This document shows positions 42,916 through 54,548 of a stretch of DNA of 64,000 nucleotides, one piece after another. Location of the stretch: positions 78,785,641 to 78,849,640 of the forward strand of contig OX375872.1 in assembly GCA_947359465.1 (NCBI GenBank), written 5' to 3'. Every line of letters begins with the position of its first letter. Position 1 is the stretch's first letter. Below the pieces are notes generated by a model, which saw only the letters and a program-made list of their open reading frames with translations, did no database searches and was not told the origin of the DNA. This DNA comes from Metellina segmentata (lineage: Eukaryota; Arthropoda; Arachnida; Araneae; Tetragnathidae). The translations under genes and the position numbers were made by a program.

Positions 42916-42923
42916 ATCTAAGA

Positions 42924-43986
42924 TAATCCAAATTTACTTTCAGCAATGAAGATTCGTATGATAATGAGTCACATAATATGTCGCCTTTCACATAATACTA
43001 AATGTAAAACTAATGTTATACATTTATTATAAAACATTATTTACTTACTGATTCAAACAAAACTGAAAAGATATTCAACTGGATGAATAATAATAATAAT
43101 AATAATAATAGAATAAAAGAAATTACTTAATGCATCAAAAAAAATTCGGTCATCAAAATGGAACGCTCCCTCTCTGAATTTCTGTCCTTGATGCAATAGT
43201 CCTCTAATGCCCTATTCCTCTAATTATAACGTTTTAGCAAACGCTTGATTAAATGAATAAACATCTTAATTTAAAGCATAGCGAGGCTTATTTAATGAAT
43301 CAATTTGTCGGTCCTCCAATTTACATCGGAAAGGATGGAATCGGAAAATGTTCCAAGAGCTTTAATTAAAATACTCAGACCTTAAGCAAACTCTCGGTTC
43401 TTTTTCCCTCAAAAAGAACAATAGAGATGATGTGAGCCAGTCATAGCAAAAGACAGCTTTACGAGCGAGTTGCTTTAGAACAAACACTTATGATTTTCTT
43501 TATCTTCACCCGAGATTATGTGTGTTGAAAGACAAAAAATTTGATTGTTCACTATTATATTAAGTCAAAAGTTAATTTTCATTTGTTGTGCTTGGCATGT
43601 TTCATTAATTTATAGAGCAATTTCAGCCGCAGAGGAAAAAAAAGCTAAAATAGCCTTTAATGAAGTTCTAGAAAAATTCTAGATGTATATAGTAATGATT
43701 TACTAATGTGTCATTGTACATAAAAAGAGTTCTTTAAAAAACACTACTTTTTCATAATAGTTTTGGATATATAGATAAAAATATTAACTTATAGGAGAAT
43801 CGTGTGTTGTTTAATACTTAAAATGTTTATAAAATTCTGCTCATTGGTGATATTTTTAATGTAATAAAATTATGCCAACACCTTATTACTATAAAATTAC
43901 TAATTACTATTTGATGCTTACAAGACATCGGAGGATTATATATTAAAGATTTACAAATGGATTTTCTGTATTTTCGGTAAGGTTTA
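42924..43986. other. Spacer with a short (TAA)8 run
   Basis: (TAA)n at 43087-43110. The block 43130-43460 looks single-copy and moderately GC, with several TTAATTAA/ATTTAATGAA homeodomain-like words. No gene is recognised. Confidence 0.35.
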
Positions 43987-43990
43987 TTAG

Positions 43991-44172
43991 GTATCCTGGT
44001 AGTTGTATCCACACGAAATAACTTATCATTAGCAAAACTGATCAGATCTTGTTGGACTAGATTTCTTGTCATTAGCAAAACTGACCAGATCTTGTTGGAC
44101 TAGATATCTTGTCATTAGCAAAATTTGTATGAACTCTATGGACGAGATATATCTTCGAAACAACTTGGAGGG
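43991..44172 (-). mobile_element. TTAA MITE, copy 10, with internal duplication
   Basis: On the minus strand it begins CCCTCCAAGTTGTTTCGAAG (next to TTGA, 44173-44176) and ends CAACTACCAGGATACC at TTAG (43987-43990). The segment TTGTCATTAGCAAAACTGAC, CAGATCTTGTTGGACTAGAT occurs twice in a row (about 44026 and 44068), an internal duplication. Confidence 0.8.
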
Positions 44173-44176
44173 TTGA

Positions 44177-45108
44177 CGTTCATCATTGAAGTATGCTGCT
44201 GTAACTGAGGTCTATTACGTTATGGTGGGCCCATACGCGAAAATAACCTACTGTCTTTTGCTATAAGAACTGAGTCCCGACGCCTTGTCTGGGTGGTTTC
44301 GGTCGCTATAGAAACAGGGCTCGTTCATTTTGACTTTCGGGGATGACGTAATTTTATTTTATTTTTTGCGAAAGTTGGCGGCGGAAATAGGTAGTTTAAT
44401 AGTATAGATTTCTCGACGGAAAATAAAAATTTTAACAAGCTTATTTCCAAATGTCACATTAAGTGGGCCAATATGATAAATTTAAATACATTTCATCACG
44501 CATCCCCTATGGAAAATGGCATAAAGTCCGTTTCCACTGCAATAGACAAGGGCAGGCTGTTCGAGCTAGATAAAAGTAAGGCACTTCTTTAACTCCTGCG
44601 TCGTTCATCAAAAGTTGTCTATCTTTACTTTAAACTTAAGAAAATGCACATACACTTGTGAAAATTCACTTTCTCTACATATTTGGATTAAATAACTATT
44701 TGGGTTAAATAACTTTCAATTAGCAATATTTCAATTAGTGTTTTAAGTATCAAGATGGAAAACAGCATAATAAAGATGGTCTAGATGGTATCATGTGTTT
44801 GAACATCATGTAAGATTCTATTACACTCAAAATTATCTTAAACGACGACCCTTATATTTGTGAAAACTCAAGAAAGTGGTCTACTAAATAAGAAAATTGA
44901 AAGTCTATTTGTCAGGTAGTTTAAAACAGGTTAAAGTCACTAAAGGAATACTATGGGTTTCAGACGGTTGTATGCTTGTACGAGAACCCTTTGGTACCCT
45001 TCAGATGGTTAATGTGTCTTAAAACGGTATCTCTTACCAATCTCCAAAATCGGTTTTTAATCCGTAAAGGCTTCGTATCATTAAACCTTTTGTGACTTTG
45101 AGCCTCCT
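44177..45108. other. Spacer, nothing recognised
   Basis: No repeat or gene recognised. Confidence 0.4.
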
Positions 45109-45112
45109 GTCA

Positions 45113-45311
45113 CTACAAGGCACATATTCATTAGATGCTGAATGTGACCAGATCTAGATGAACGAGATATCTTGTCATTTAAAAAAAATTGACCCTATCT
45201 TGATCTTGTTGTCATCGAAAAATCGAATATCTTGATGACGAAATATCTCGTCGTGAACAAAATAAACCAGATCGTGATGGACGAGATATCCCGTCAAAAC
45301 CACTTGGAAGG
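45113..45311 (-). mobile_element. TTAA MITE, copy 11
   Basis: On the minus strand begins CCTTCCAAGTGGTTTTGACG next to TTAA (45312-45315). Contains GGGATATCTCGTCCATCACG, GACGAGATATTTCGTCATCA, AGATATTCGATTTTTCGATG and AAGATATCTCGTTCATCTAG, and ends with TAGTGACAGGAGG. A good long copy, with the left TTAA decayed. Confidence 0.78.
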
Positions 45312-45315
45312 TTAA

Positions 45316-45780
45316 AGCATGATTTCCTCAGTTCACCGGCGAAGTTTGAAATCAGAAAAATCTTCTACCGGCATCGACAATGGAAATTCAAAATTGCTTT
45401 CGGCTGGCACCAGTTAGAGATATCTTTGCAGTGATGTCTCAGTTTTAGTATTAAACCTCTATCCTTTGTCCTCGCCTGCCTCTCCCTCTGCATACCAATG
45501 CAAATAAAAGCTTTTTCAGACCAGCCTTGCCTTCACCCGGAAAAATTCCGGTTCTTTCAAATCCTCCCCCACGCGCTCTCTGAAAGGACTCGAAATCTGG
45601 GAAACTCCAGAATCCCATTCCACACAACCTCGGGTCATTCCCAATATCGGAGGCTTCACAATTCTTAGCAGACGCTTATGAGTAGGTCAGAAAAGATCGC
45701 AGTAAATATTACTCCCTCAAAAAAATCGAAACCCCGCTAGAAATGAATTATTCATGAAAGGACGTCGATATTGACATCGG
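45316..45780. other. GC-richer block, no gene recognised
   Basis: Pyrimidine-rich patches (TCGCCTGCCTCTCCCTCTGC) and single-copy appearance. No open frame with a recognisable motif. Confidence 0.35.
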
Positions 45781-45799
45781 GTGCATCAACGACAAGTAC

Positions 45800-47560
45800 C
45801 ACCAAAACAGAGGCAGAGCAGAAAATTCGCCACTTTCAAACGAACAGCCAGATTCTTCAGAGCGTGACTGATGATATAGAAGGTTTTTATCTCCCAGGGA
45901 GAGAGCCAATATATCTCTTCGGATTCTTAAGAGAGGAATCTCGATATGTCTGCCAATATCGTTTCTATGGTTTAATGATATAAAATATAATTTTAAGTAA
46001 ACTATTGCTAAATAATGATTGTTGATTAGACAATTTTTTACGATATGTTGATTATTGTTTTTTAAAATATTTAAGATTTTTTTAAGTTTACAGTCAACTT
46101 TTAAAAGATACTTTGACTACCATTTCAAATTTTCAGTTTTTAGAGTAGTCAATAAGTCAATTTCTTTTCGAAGTGCCCTCATTTATGTGTAACAAAAAAC
46201 CATGTAATACAATTAAATGATAGTGTATCTCGCAATATTAAGCAAGAGAGACAATGTTTTTTTTCGGATTTTTACAAAAAGAATCATGATATGTGTGTCG
46301 ATATCATTTCGAGGGTTGAATGAAAAAATGTTTTCATCAAGTAAATTATTGTAATTATCATCTTTTCATCGAAGTTCCCTATCATATATGTCCAACATGA
46401 AAATCGTGTAATGCAATTAAAGTATCCTGTATCTCATAAAATTGAGCAACTGGAAATATCAACATAAAATACGTCATTTTCAAACAAACAGCAAGATTCT
46501 TTAGAGCAGACTGATTTTAGAATGTGTTTTTATCGTTCTGAACATTTTTATGTGAATATTTTTATCTCCCAAAGAGAGACAATATATCTCTTCGGATTCT
46601 TACAAAAATCTCGATATGTGTTGCTTCAAAGGTTTAATGAATTAAAAAATGTTTTCAACAAGCAAAATATACCAACTGTAAACTTTTTGGAAGTGCGTTA
46701 TCATTTATGCGTAACGAAAAAATCATGTAATACGATTTTATAACCTTGTGTCTCGTAAAATTAAGTAACTCAAAGTATCAACAGAAATTTCGTCACTAAA
46801 AATACGGACTAAAAACTACGGAGCATGACTCATGATATAGAATATTTTTATTCCCCAGCGAGGTCAATATATCTCTTTGTATTCTCACAGTTAGAATTTC
46901 GATAAGTCTGTTGAGATCGTTTCGAGGGTTCAAATAAATAAAAAATGCTTTGCTCGATTAAAATATTGTACCTGGTAACGTATGGTTTTACAAAATGTCC
47001 TATTATTAGCAAATAACTTAAAAATCATGCAATACAATTAAAAGAAACCAACTGAAAATATCAGCGAGAAAATTTGCCACTTTGAAACGAAGATTCTTCA
47101 GAGCGTGATGATACCGAAGTTTTTTATCTCCCAAGCTGATAGTTGATAGATCTCATCATATTCTCGAAAAGGGAATCCATTATCTACGATGTCTATCAAC
47201 ATTGTTTCAAGAATTTAATGAAGTAAAAAATCAATCAAGTAAAATACTGTAATCGTCAAACTTGTTTCGAAATGGCCTATCATTCATACGTAACGAAAAA
47301 TCCAAATAATACAATTAAAGGATTCTGTATCGGATAGATTTAACTAACTGAAAGTTTCAAAGTTTCAGCAGAGAAAAACTAGATTCTTCCGAGCATGACA
47401 AGTGATATGGAATGCTTATAATATATATATTTCAAATGAAATATTTTTAATTTCTAGCCTCCTGTATTTCGAAATGTCCTATTAACTATGAATAACAAAA
47501 ATAATCTAATGCTATTAAATGGTCTCGTATCTCGTAAAATTAAGTCGGAAAATTTGATAT
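45800..47560 (+). repeat. Tandem array, about six units of roughly 280-330 bp
   Basis: Unit landmarks in order: GAAAATTCGCCACTTTCAAA, CAGATTCTTCAGAGCGTGAC, ATATAGAAGGTTTTTATCTC, CAATATATCTCTTCGGATTC, CTCGATATGTCTGCCAATAT, CGTTTCGAGGGTT, AAGTGCCCTCATTTATGTGT, AACGAAAAATCATGTAATAC and GTATCTCGTAAAATTAAG. The CAATATATCTCTTCGGATTC landmark or its decayed form is at about 45908, 46254, 46572, 46868 and 47148. Short frames (45771-45983, 46522-46743) are parts of units. Confidence 0.88.
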
Positions 47561-49140
47561 ATGATCTCTCTCTCCAATCAAGATTAATTACGATACAAAT
47601 ACAACTTAGCACATTATATACTGTAGTTGAGTTAATATATTGAAGATTTCTTCTACTCGAGTCTAGTAAAACACTTTCCAGAATTTACCATTTTTAGTGT
47701 TAAATTGAGTTCTGAGAGGTACTGTCTGTTAATTTAAACGCTTAAGTTTGAATTAAGTATTTTCAATTACCCATATAATTAAAACATAACTAAGGATTTA
47801 GCACTCTAAGTTGGAGATAATTCCGTTTCAAAATTAATTATTTTTCCGAGTTATCGAACTACTTCAGCTGCATTTTGTTCTACGTACAGGGTCACGTGTT
47901 GGTGTTGGCGACATGTTTGTTTATTAGTTTCACAACAGTTCTACAAAATCTTAGCACACATGTTTGGGTGATCTTCTGCTTAGTGTATATATTAAATGAA
48001 AACAGAATGTTTACTGATTTGAATAATATACCGAGCGTTAAAATTATTCGCTTTCGATATGTGAAACGGTGACAGAACCAGCAATTACAAACATCTAATT
48101 TTCTTTTGACAGTTGTTTTTGTCTAACTTTGAACAAACGATTAGTTGTTTTGGATATGAACTTCTCTAATACAATCGAAGTTTAAAAATAATAGAGATAT
48201 GTCTTAATATATGTGAAGTAAATTAAATTCATATGCAAGTTAAAATACCATCTATTACATATTATGTTTGTCTTGTAATTAAAGTAAAATCTTAATATTG
48301 AACTAAAGATACCTTTAAATATAACCATAGTGCATGCAAAATAAGATACTATGATGAAAATATGTAATCGTGTTTAAAGTTTTAGTGTGAAATCAAAACC
48401 GGAAATTTTCTCGAGACCAATCATAATTCATTAAAATAAGTCTGGTATTTATCTAAGTTTTGTGACACGTATAATAAATAAGAAAACTATATTTTATATA
48501 GTTCGTAAATTGATGTAATTTATTTATAGTTAAAAATACTCACAACATGGCTAGAGATTTAACGAACATTTAAAAAATGAAAATTTATTTTCTCAAAACT
48601 ATTTAAAGTACTATCTATGATAGAAAAGGATAATAGAAAGGGAGATTTAAAAACTCTAAATAAACTGGATGCAAAAATAAGTTGCATTATATGCATTACT
48701 TAAATCAAACCTAATCTAATCCCAATGAACAAATAAGGCGGTGTAAAAATGGTGGAAATCAAGACTATTCTTGACAAGTGGAAAGTTATCGGTACCCCGA
48801 GGCTATGTGAAAAAATGTCTATACGTCTATGTTTAGGAAAAGAGACAGAACGAAACATAAGAAAGAGAGAAAATAGAATGTGCCTGGAGGAAACTCAAAA
48901 TTTCCAGACGAAAAAGATTTGAATATTAGAGTTCGGAGTTTGGAGCTTGTGTGCTTTTTCTTGATGGAAACAGGACGGTTTTGACGGCTGTTATTGAAGC
49001 TAAGCCCAATCGGATATATGGTGCATATATAGATATATATATTTTTACGAAAATTTCCAAGATATCAGTAAGGTCGGGGTTTTCCCTATCTTATTTACTT
49101 TTCAATTTATATTTTTTCGGGAGCATTTGATCCGACGATT
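47561..49140. other. Spacer, nothing recognised
   Basis: AT-rich. A 65-residue hydrophobic frame at 47875-48072 has no other support. No family repeat was identified. Confidence 0.35.
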
Positions 49141-49144
49141 GAAA

Positions 49145-49620
49145 GAAGTTTGAGAGTATTCAGTTGACAGACGAATGTTTAGCTTCCCACTGTGTTTTGA
49201 TTAACAGTATTTCGTGTCTGATAGAAAGGTTTCAAAATTTCCTTTTCGGGTCACTACGTTTTAAAATATTTATAGTTTTCAGACTCATTCATTCGTATTT
49301 GGGCTATTTAAAATATATATAACATTTCATTAATATGGTAAGCATTTTATTAAATAAATTCGTTATGTATGAAGTCAATACGAGTTGTTAGAGATTAATT
49401 GTCAGACACAATTGTTTAGCTTCTCACTATGTTTTTATCAACATGATTTCGCTTCTGATAAGAACGTTTTGATATTAGTCTAAGTTTTAAAATATTCGTT
49501 GTTTTATTTAGACTCATCCATTTTGTCTGGGCTATTTAAAAATACCATTTAACTTTTGCGTTGATATTGTATACAATTTTTATTAAATGAATTCGTTATA
49601 TGTTTGAAGTCAATTTGAAG
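49145..49620 (+). repeat. Two tandem units of about 240 bp
   Basis: Unit 1: TTGACAGACGAATGTTTAGC, TTCCCACTGTGTTTTGATTA, GTCTGATAGAAAGGTTTCAA, CAGACTCATTCATTCGTATT, TGGGCTATTTAAAATA. Unit 2: TTGTCAGACACAATTGTTTA, GCTTCTCACTATGTTTTTAT, TCTGATAAGAACGTTTTGAT, TAGACTCATCCATTTTGTCT, GGGCTATTTAAAAATA. Each is followed by TTTTATTAAATGAATTCGTT or its relative. Confidence 0.85.
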
Positions 49621-49629
49621 TCATATTTC

Positions 49630-51470
49630 AATATGGGACATTGACCATAGTAAAATATGAAAATCTAATTATGTAAATAAAAATATAAATATATCCATTA
49701 TAAAACATGTAATATGCTCATTTTTTGAAAATCAACTTTCTGCATACACACACATTTTGATAAATTAGAATCCATTTATGTTAACCTAATACAGTTAGTG
49801 TCCAATCGTCAAAAGTAAAGATATTTCTCTTCCGCACTTCCATTAAAATGTATAATGTACCCATTTTTTGAAAATTTCGATTTTTCCTATATTTTGAGAA
49901 CTTAAGGTACAGTCGGAGGAAATAACGAACCATCCCTCTTCCTTCGAACACTTTTAACAATAGAGAAAATTCAAAGATGGCGTTTGACAGGAACTAACAT
50001 CTTCTATAAATTCAAATGCATAAGATTTGCTTACGAGGCCATCTTCATATTAAATTGAGCACCTGCTTCATAATTTCCAATGGGAATCTCCATGTATACA
50101 CACAATTTTGAATGTATATCAAAATTTAACATCATATACTGAATTTCATGTCATTAGGTCTAACCGTTTCAAAGTTATGAATACAGAAGGATTGGAGCTC
50201 CTAATGTTTAATTCATTTCTTAGATTTTTATTAAAATCTTCCTAAATAATATTTATATAGCGCTGATATATTGTACCATGTTACACAATTAAAAAACCTA
50301 AACAAAATCCACCTAATATTTTATTTAAAAAATAGTTTTTAGGACGCAATAATAATTTTTAAATTAATGTTTGAAAAAAGTATGACTTGAAACCGTGTTA
50401 TATTTTGATGTGGATCGATTCAGAAGAACTTCTAGTATGGCATGCAAAATTTCAGCTCTTTCCAATAATTAGTTTTTGAGCTACATTAAATTTTCCCAAT
50501 TATTGCAATTTTAGGAAGAAACCAAAAGTTTAGAAAACTGTTAACACACCTCGAATATTAATTCTCGGATGCACTTGCATAGTAAATGTAATAATATAAT
50601 TCTCAAAGCGTTTGCACTTGCATATTAAATATGATAATTCTAGGATCGCTTTAAATATAAGTACGTTTGATTAGTGTTCAATTTTGAAATTCGGGTTGCG
50701 ATAATTATAATTAATCCCGATCTACAAATAGCGACTTTCTATGTGAAGATGATCCCTGAAATTGACAGCAATTTCAGGATTGAATATCTATGAGTATAAA
50801 GATAATAAAGTCATGAAATTTCATATTTAGACTAATTTAACGATGCAGAATCTGATTATGGAATCAAAACATGGTGTTTCCATTAGAAATTTCGTTGTTT
50901 GTGCAAAATTTGATTTTAAGACGTCCTCTTATGAAACTTTTTTAATTTGAATTAATACGTTATTTTCTATTGAATGATACCTCTGAATTTGCTATTATAC
51001 GAATAGTGCTCGAAATAAAGGAGGTGGTTAGTTTTTTATCCGCGACTGTACATTTGTCCTAACCTACTGATATTACTACAAAGGTAATACGATTATAATT
51101 CGGTTTTATATTTCACTATGATGATTGGTCATAGTAAAATATGAAAATCTAATTATGTGGATAAAAAAATTGAAATAATTCAACCGTGCACACTAAACCT
51201 GCAGTCAAGTGTTAACTAATCCAACTCGAACTCGCACCTGAACCGGAAAGGATTAAGCCATTAAAAATATCCAATCAATTCTTCACCCATAGTTAAGACA
51301 TTTCTTTTCTACCTCCATTAAAATTAATGTTCCCATTTTTTGAAAATAACTCATTCCACTCTTGAAAGCGGGCCAAGTCTTTGTTTTATCTCTCCGCTGC
51401 ATATTGTTTAATCGTTCAAAAACAAAGAAGGAGAGGAGACACGAGGTCGGGTTGTTGATGCAAATACTCA
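49630..51470. repeat. Region bracketed by a decayed direct repeat
   Basis: GGTCATAGTAAAATATGAAA with TCTAATTATGT occurs at about 49645 and 51127. Downstream of each, at about 49838 and 51308, there is CTTCCATTAAAAT then CCCATTTTTTGAAAAT, so a block of about 220 bp is repeated at a distance of 1.48 kb. Between them I recognise no gene or known element. Confidence 0.6.
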
Positions 51471-51790
51471 ATTACGTTAAATGTGCTTTCCAGGATTGAA
51501 TGGAAAAGATTGGCTTAACAAAGTGACAATCTACCGAAGCACATTCGCCTGCTAATCCATTAGCTCTTGTTTTTTCCTCTCTCGTGTATCGCAAAAATTG
51601 AGTTTGACGATGAATCTCCATTCGCTAAATTAAAGCTCGGAAATTATTCCACTTATTACAAGTTTTATCTAAGTACGGGGCTCTAATAATGCTCTTTACT
51701 TCATGACACGTTTCGCCAGTCGTTGCGTTAAATGTATTGCAGATAAAACCCCCGTCATTTCCGATACCCGTCAGTTTTGCTTCTCTTAGG
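51471..51790. other. Single-copy-looking block, no gene recognised
   Basis: Balanced composition, no repeats, no motif-bearing frame. It is comparable in appearance to 13041-13720 and 39930-40620. Confidence 0.35.
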
Positions 51791-51794
51791 AAAG

Positions 51795-52495
51795 TCGTGA
51801 TGTTTATATTTATAGGAAGCGTTTTTAAAAGGAAATAGAGATGTCGAAACGAAACTGTACAGAAAGAAGATAATCATAGTTTAAAATAAATGCTTCGAAG
51901 CTTTATCTAAGATATATGTGTATGTCTGAGAAATGTCATTTTTAAAAAAGCGATGCGATAAAAAAATGTATATTTTAAATCTTAACCCTCTGATCCATTC
52001 TGCGGTCTTCCCTGCTTGACTTCTAATCATCTTCTTAACCTATAGAACCTCTTCCAGGATTCTTTCAACCCATGGATGTAGTGGTTACAATGAATGGTTT
52101 TTAAAAGGAAATGAAGGTGTTGAAAGAAAATTGGGAAACGGAAGGGGATGATCATAGTTCATAATAAAATACTTTAAGGCTTAATCTTGAATGTGTGCAT
52201 TGCTGAGAAAATTCATTCGAAAAAATAGGCGAAAAGGCGATGTGATAGAAAAATGAAGGTTTAAATCTTATTTTTAACTAAAGGATTCACGCGTATATAT
52301 ATTCGTTATGCAACCTGTCTCTACATGACATCTAATCAGTCTTCTACGATTCTTGTAATTCAAAGATGTGTTCGCATTTAAGTGTTGTTAAAAGGAGATA
52401 AAGTTGAACAAAAAATAGTTTAAACAAAATTTGCATGGAAAGAAGCTCATTATAATTTAAAATAAAATGCTTGAAGGATTTACCCTTAATCTGCG
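51795..52495 (+). repeat. Tandem array, three units of about 285 bp
   Basis: Unit landmarks: GTTTTTAAAAGGAAATAGAG (51821), GGTTTTTAAAAGGAAATGAA (about 52096), GTTGTTAAAAGGAGATAAAG (about 52384). Each is followed by a GAAAGAAG(A/G)-type word, ATAATCATAGTTTAAAATAA or GCTCATTATAATTTAAAATA, and AATGCTTCGAAGCTTTATCT or its relative. Units 1 and 2 also share CTTGACTTCTAATCATCTTC or TACATGACATCTAATCAGTC. Confidence 0.85.
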
Positions 52496-52499
52496 TACT

Positions 52500-52565
52500 A
52501 CACACTGCCGCATTTGGTCTCAAGCTGCACCAAACAACATTAAGTAAACGGTCATACACACATAA
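52500..52565 (-). mobile_element. SINE family B, 3' tail fragment
   Basis: On the minus strand GTGTGTATGACCGTTTACTT, AATGTTGTTTGGTGCAGCTT and GAGACCAAATGCGGCAG follow the tail of family B (GTGTGCATGTTCATTTACTT, TTTGGTGTAGTTTGACCAA). Confidence 0.6.
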
Positions 52566-52704
52566 GGAAAATCAATTGACACATAAGTGAGAAATTCACA
52601 GGAATTTGTATCCTTCCCTCTTCTGCAGTGACTCCTCCAATCTCATGGAAGGTTCACAAATAACTTAAAATTCACAAAACAATTTAAAATACGGGGACAC
52701 CTAA

Positions 52705-53490
52705 TTCTCTTTTTACACGATAGATACGTTCCTGAAGAATACGTGTGAAAAAATTCGTGTAAGAAAATGCACTGTATCTATAGAAGAAAAGAAGATTGGT
52801 TCCGGATCTAAAAAAACAGCAAAAATAATTATATAAAACCACATGAAAATATTCGTTTTAGGCTTATTATTTTATTTCAACAAAATACAAATGTAATAAC
52901 GTGTATTTAAATTGTATTAAAGTCAATTTGCATTTGAAATGAAAACACTTCTTCATGAACAAAACAAAATCTGTTTTACACATAACAAGATTTTATTCAT
53001 TTTCACTTTCTGACAATAAACGGTGCAGTTACGTTTACGAACGACTGAAATATCACTGCTATCACTAGATATGTTATGGACATCGTCTTTATCCTCTATT
53101 ATTGAATTTCTTTCTGTGATCTCTTGAGCAAGGAATCTCCTCTATTGCTGATGTTTCACCGGTTTTACGAACGAAATCAGTCATTAACAGCGTGTTCTTG
53201 TTTTGGTTAGGCCGCTGTATAATTATCTGTAAGATGCTGTTAATAACTTCAGTTCACGTTTAAACTTCTCAGCGCGTTCCTCATTAGTACGTGTAATATC
53301 GAAATCATACTACTATGCCACAAATAAAATATATTCTTGAATTTAGGCCAAACAAATTCTTAGAAATTGGCTTGGCCCGCTCGTGTTAGGTCAAAATGAC
53401 TCGACTAAAAAGAGAATGAAATAGTTATTTTGAATTCGTGTTGAGTCAAATTCGTGTAGAAAAGTTCGTGCAAAAACAGAAGTGTAAACT
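52705..53490 (-). mobile_element. Decayed DNA transposon, possibly Tigger/pogo-like
   Basis: Both edges hold repeated CGTGTA/TACACGAA words: left CTTTTTACACGATAGATACG and ATTCGTGTAAGAAAATGC, right (other strand) TTTTTGCACGAACTTTTCTA and CACGAATTTGACTCAACACG. They look like decayed inverted ends. On the minus strand between them (about 53095-53285) a broken frame reads EERAEKFKRELKLLTASYR, a stop, LYSGLTKTRT, then after a frame change LLMTDFVRKTGE and a further acidic tail. A short basic tail around an (I/M)TDF motif near the C-terminus recalls pogo/Tigger transposases. The assignment is tentative. Confidence 0.45.
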
Positions 53491-53628
53491 AATTTTAACT
53501 AAAATTAAATGAAGAATTCTGTTCAAAACTTTAACCAGTTTTCTACATTTTAATTAGGTTAGTAACAACATTTTTGTAACGCGAAGTCACTGGCACTTTA
53601 ACTTTTAATGCTCCTACTTCACACGTTC

Positions 53629-53889
53629 TCACGTATGTGTATCAAACATACACAATTTCACGCCATAAAAATTAAAACAATTCAAGGTGAATGAAGGTAG
53701 AGCTAGTCTTCCATGGCCGCAAACTTTGAAACTCCAGTATTCTTCGTTATCCTGACACAGAGCAGGCATCCAAAATGTTAATAGCTTTAATCGTATAGAC
53801 CATTTGAAGATAACTACGTTAACGTCGCCCCACGTTCGCCCGATTGATGTATTAAATTGCTCACGGTAAGAGAATTTATTAGCGTGCAT
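53629..53889 (-). CDS. Unrecognised 86-residue reading frame, doubtful
   Basis: Open frame in GC-richer DNA with a protein-like mixed composition (for example NEEYWSFKVCGHGRLALPSF). I recognise no domain. It has no partner exons nearby that I can identify, and the flanks are transposon remnants, so a fragment of a mobile-element protein is as likely as a host exon. The upstream plus-strand edge (53889-54000) holds a short duplication, GATAATGAAGTACTGGCTC and GATAATGAAGCACTGGCTC. Confidence 0.2.
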   Translation of the reverse strand: MHANKFSYREQFNTSIGRTWGDVNVVIFKWSIRLKLLTFWMPALCQDNEEYWSFKVCGHGRLALPSFTLNCFNFYGVKLCMFDTHT

Positions 53890-54548
53890 ACACTAAACGG
53901 GCTGACTTGATGTAAAGTTAAGCAGCCGTGATAATGAAGTACTGGCTCTCCGGTGATAATGAAGCACTGGCTCCGCTGATAAGGAAGAGTTTCGAGGGGA
54001 AAAGAAGAAATATCGCGGCGATATCAGATTGGCTGATTCATTTTATTTAAAAAGAAATTTAAAAATAATTCGTTATTATAGATATGTTTGAAACGATAAG
54101 GAGCGGCGTTTTACTTTTCCCCCAATTACAGACAACACTTCGGACTTTTACAGTTACAAGTCTTACAGTAGTATTTTTGGTGGATCCCAGCTACAGGCTT
54201 CACTGTTCTGAGGGAGGATATTGTTTGCCTGGCTGTGGAACAAGTCGAAACCTGTCGTAAAAACCATTTGCATTTTTAATTGATCTTCAGGCAGTAATGA
54301 TATCTCTTCCCACCCCTGGTCAAAAGGATTACGATCTTGTGTATCGATGTTTAGAAAAACTAATCCATATTAGGAAGGTGAGGGAAAAAATAGCCTTGCA
54401 GTGAATCCCAATACAACTGGACTGTGCTACATATGACAATGAATAAGCAAATCCCTAACATAAATCCCTTTGACAATAGGCTAATGTATCGTCTAATAGA
54501 TTTTAAATCTTCAAAGAAAGGTCTACAGAAAGAACTGAAATGTTTCAT
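53890..54548. other. Spacer up to the scaffold gap
   Basis: Apart from the 25-30 bp duplication near 53930-53980, nothing is recognised. The sequence is cut by the gap at 54549. Confidence 0.4.

Noticed and set aside
44938..45020. A fourth copy of repeat D
   Set aside because: Only scattered words agree (GGTTTCAGACGG, TGTATGCTTGTACG), too weak to call.
9880..45505. POU-type octamers (ATGCAAAT/ATTTGCAT) in several single-copy blocks, for example near 9885, 13270, 40343 and 45498
   Set aside because: A handful of copies of such an AT-rich 8-mer is expected by chance in a window of this size and composition.
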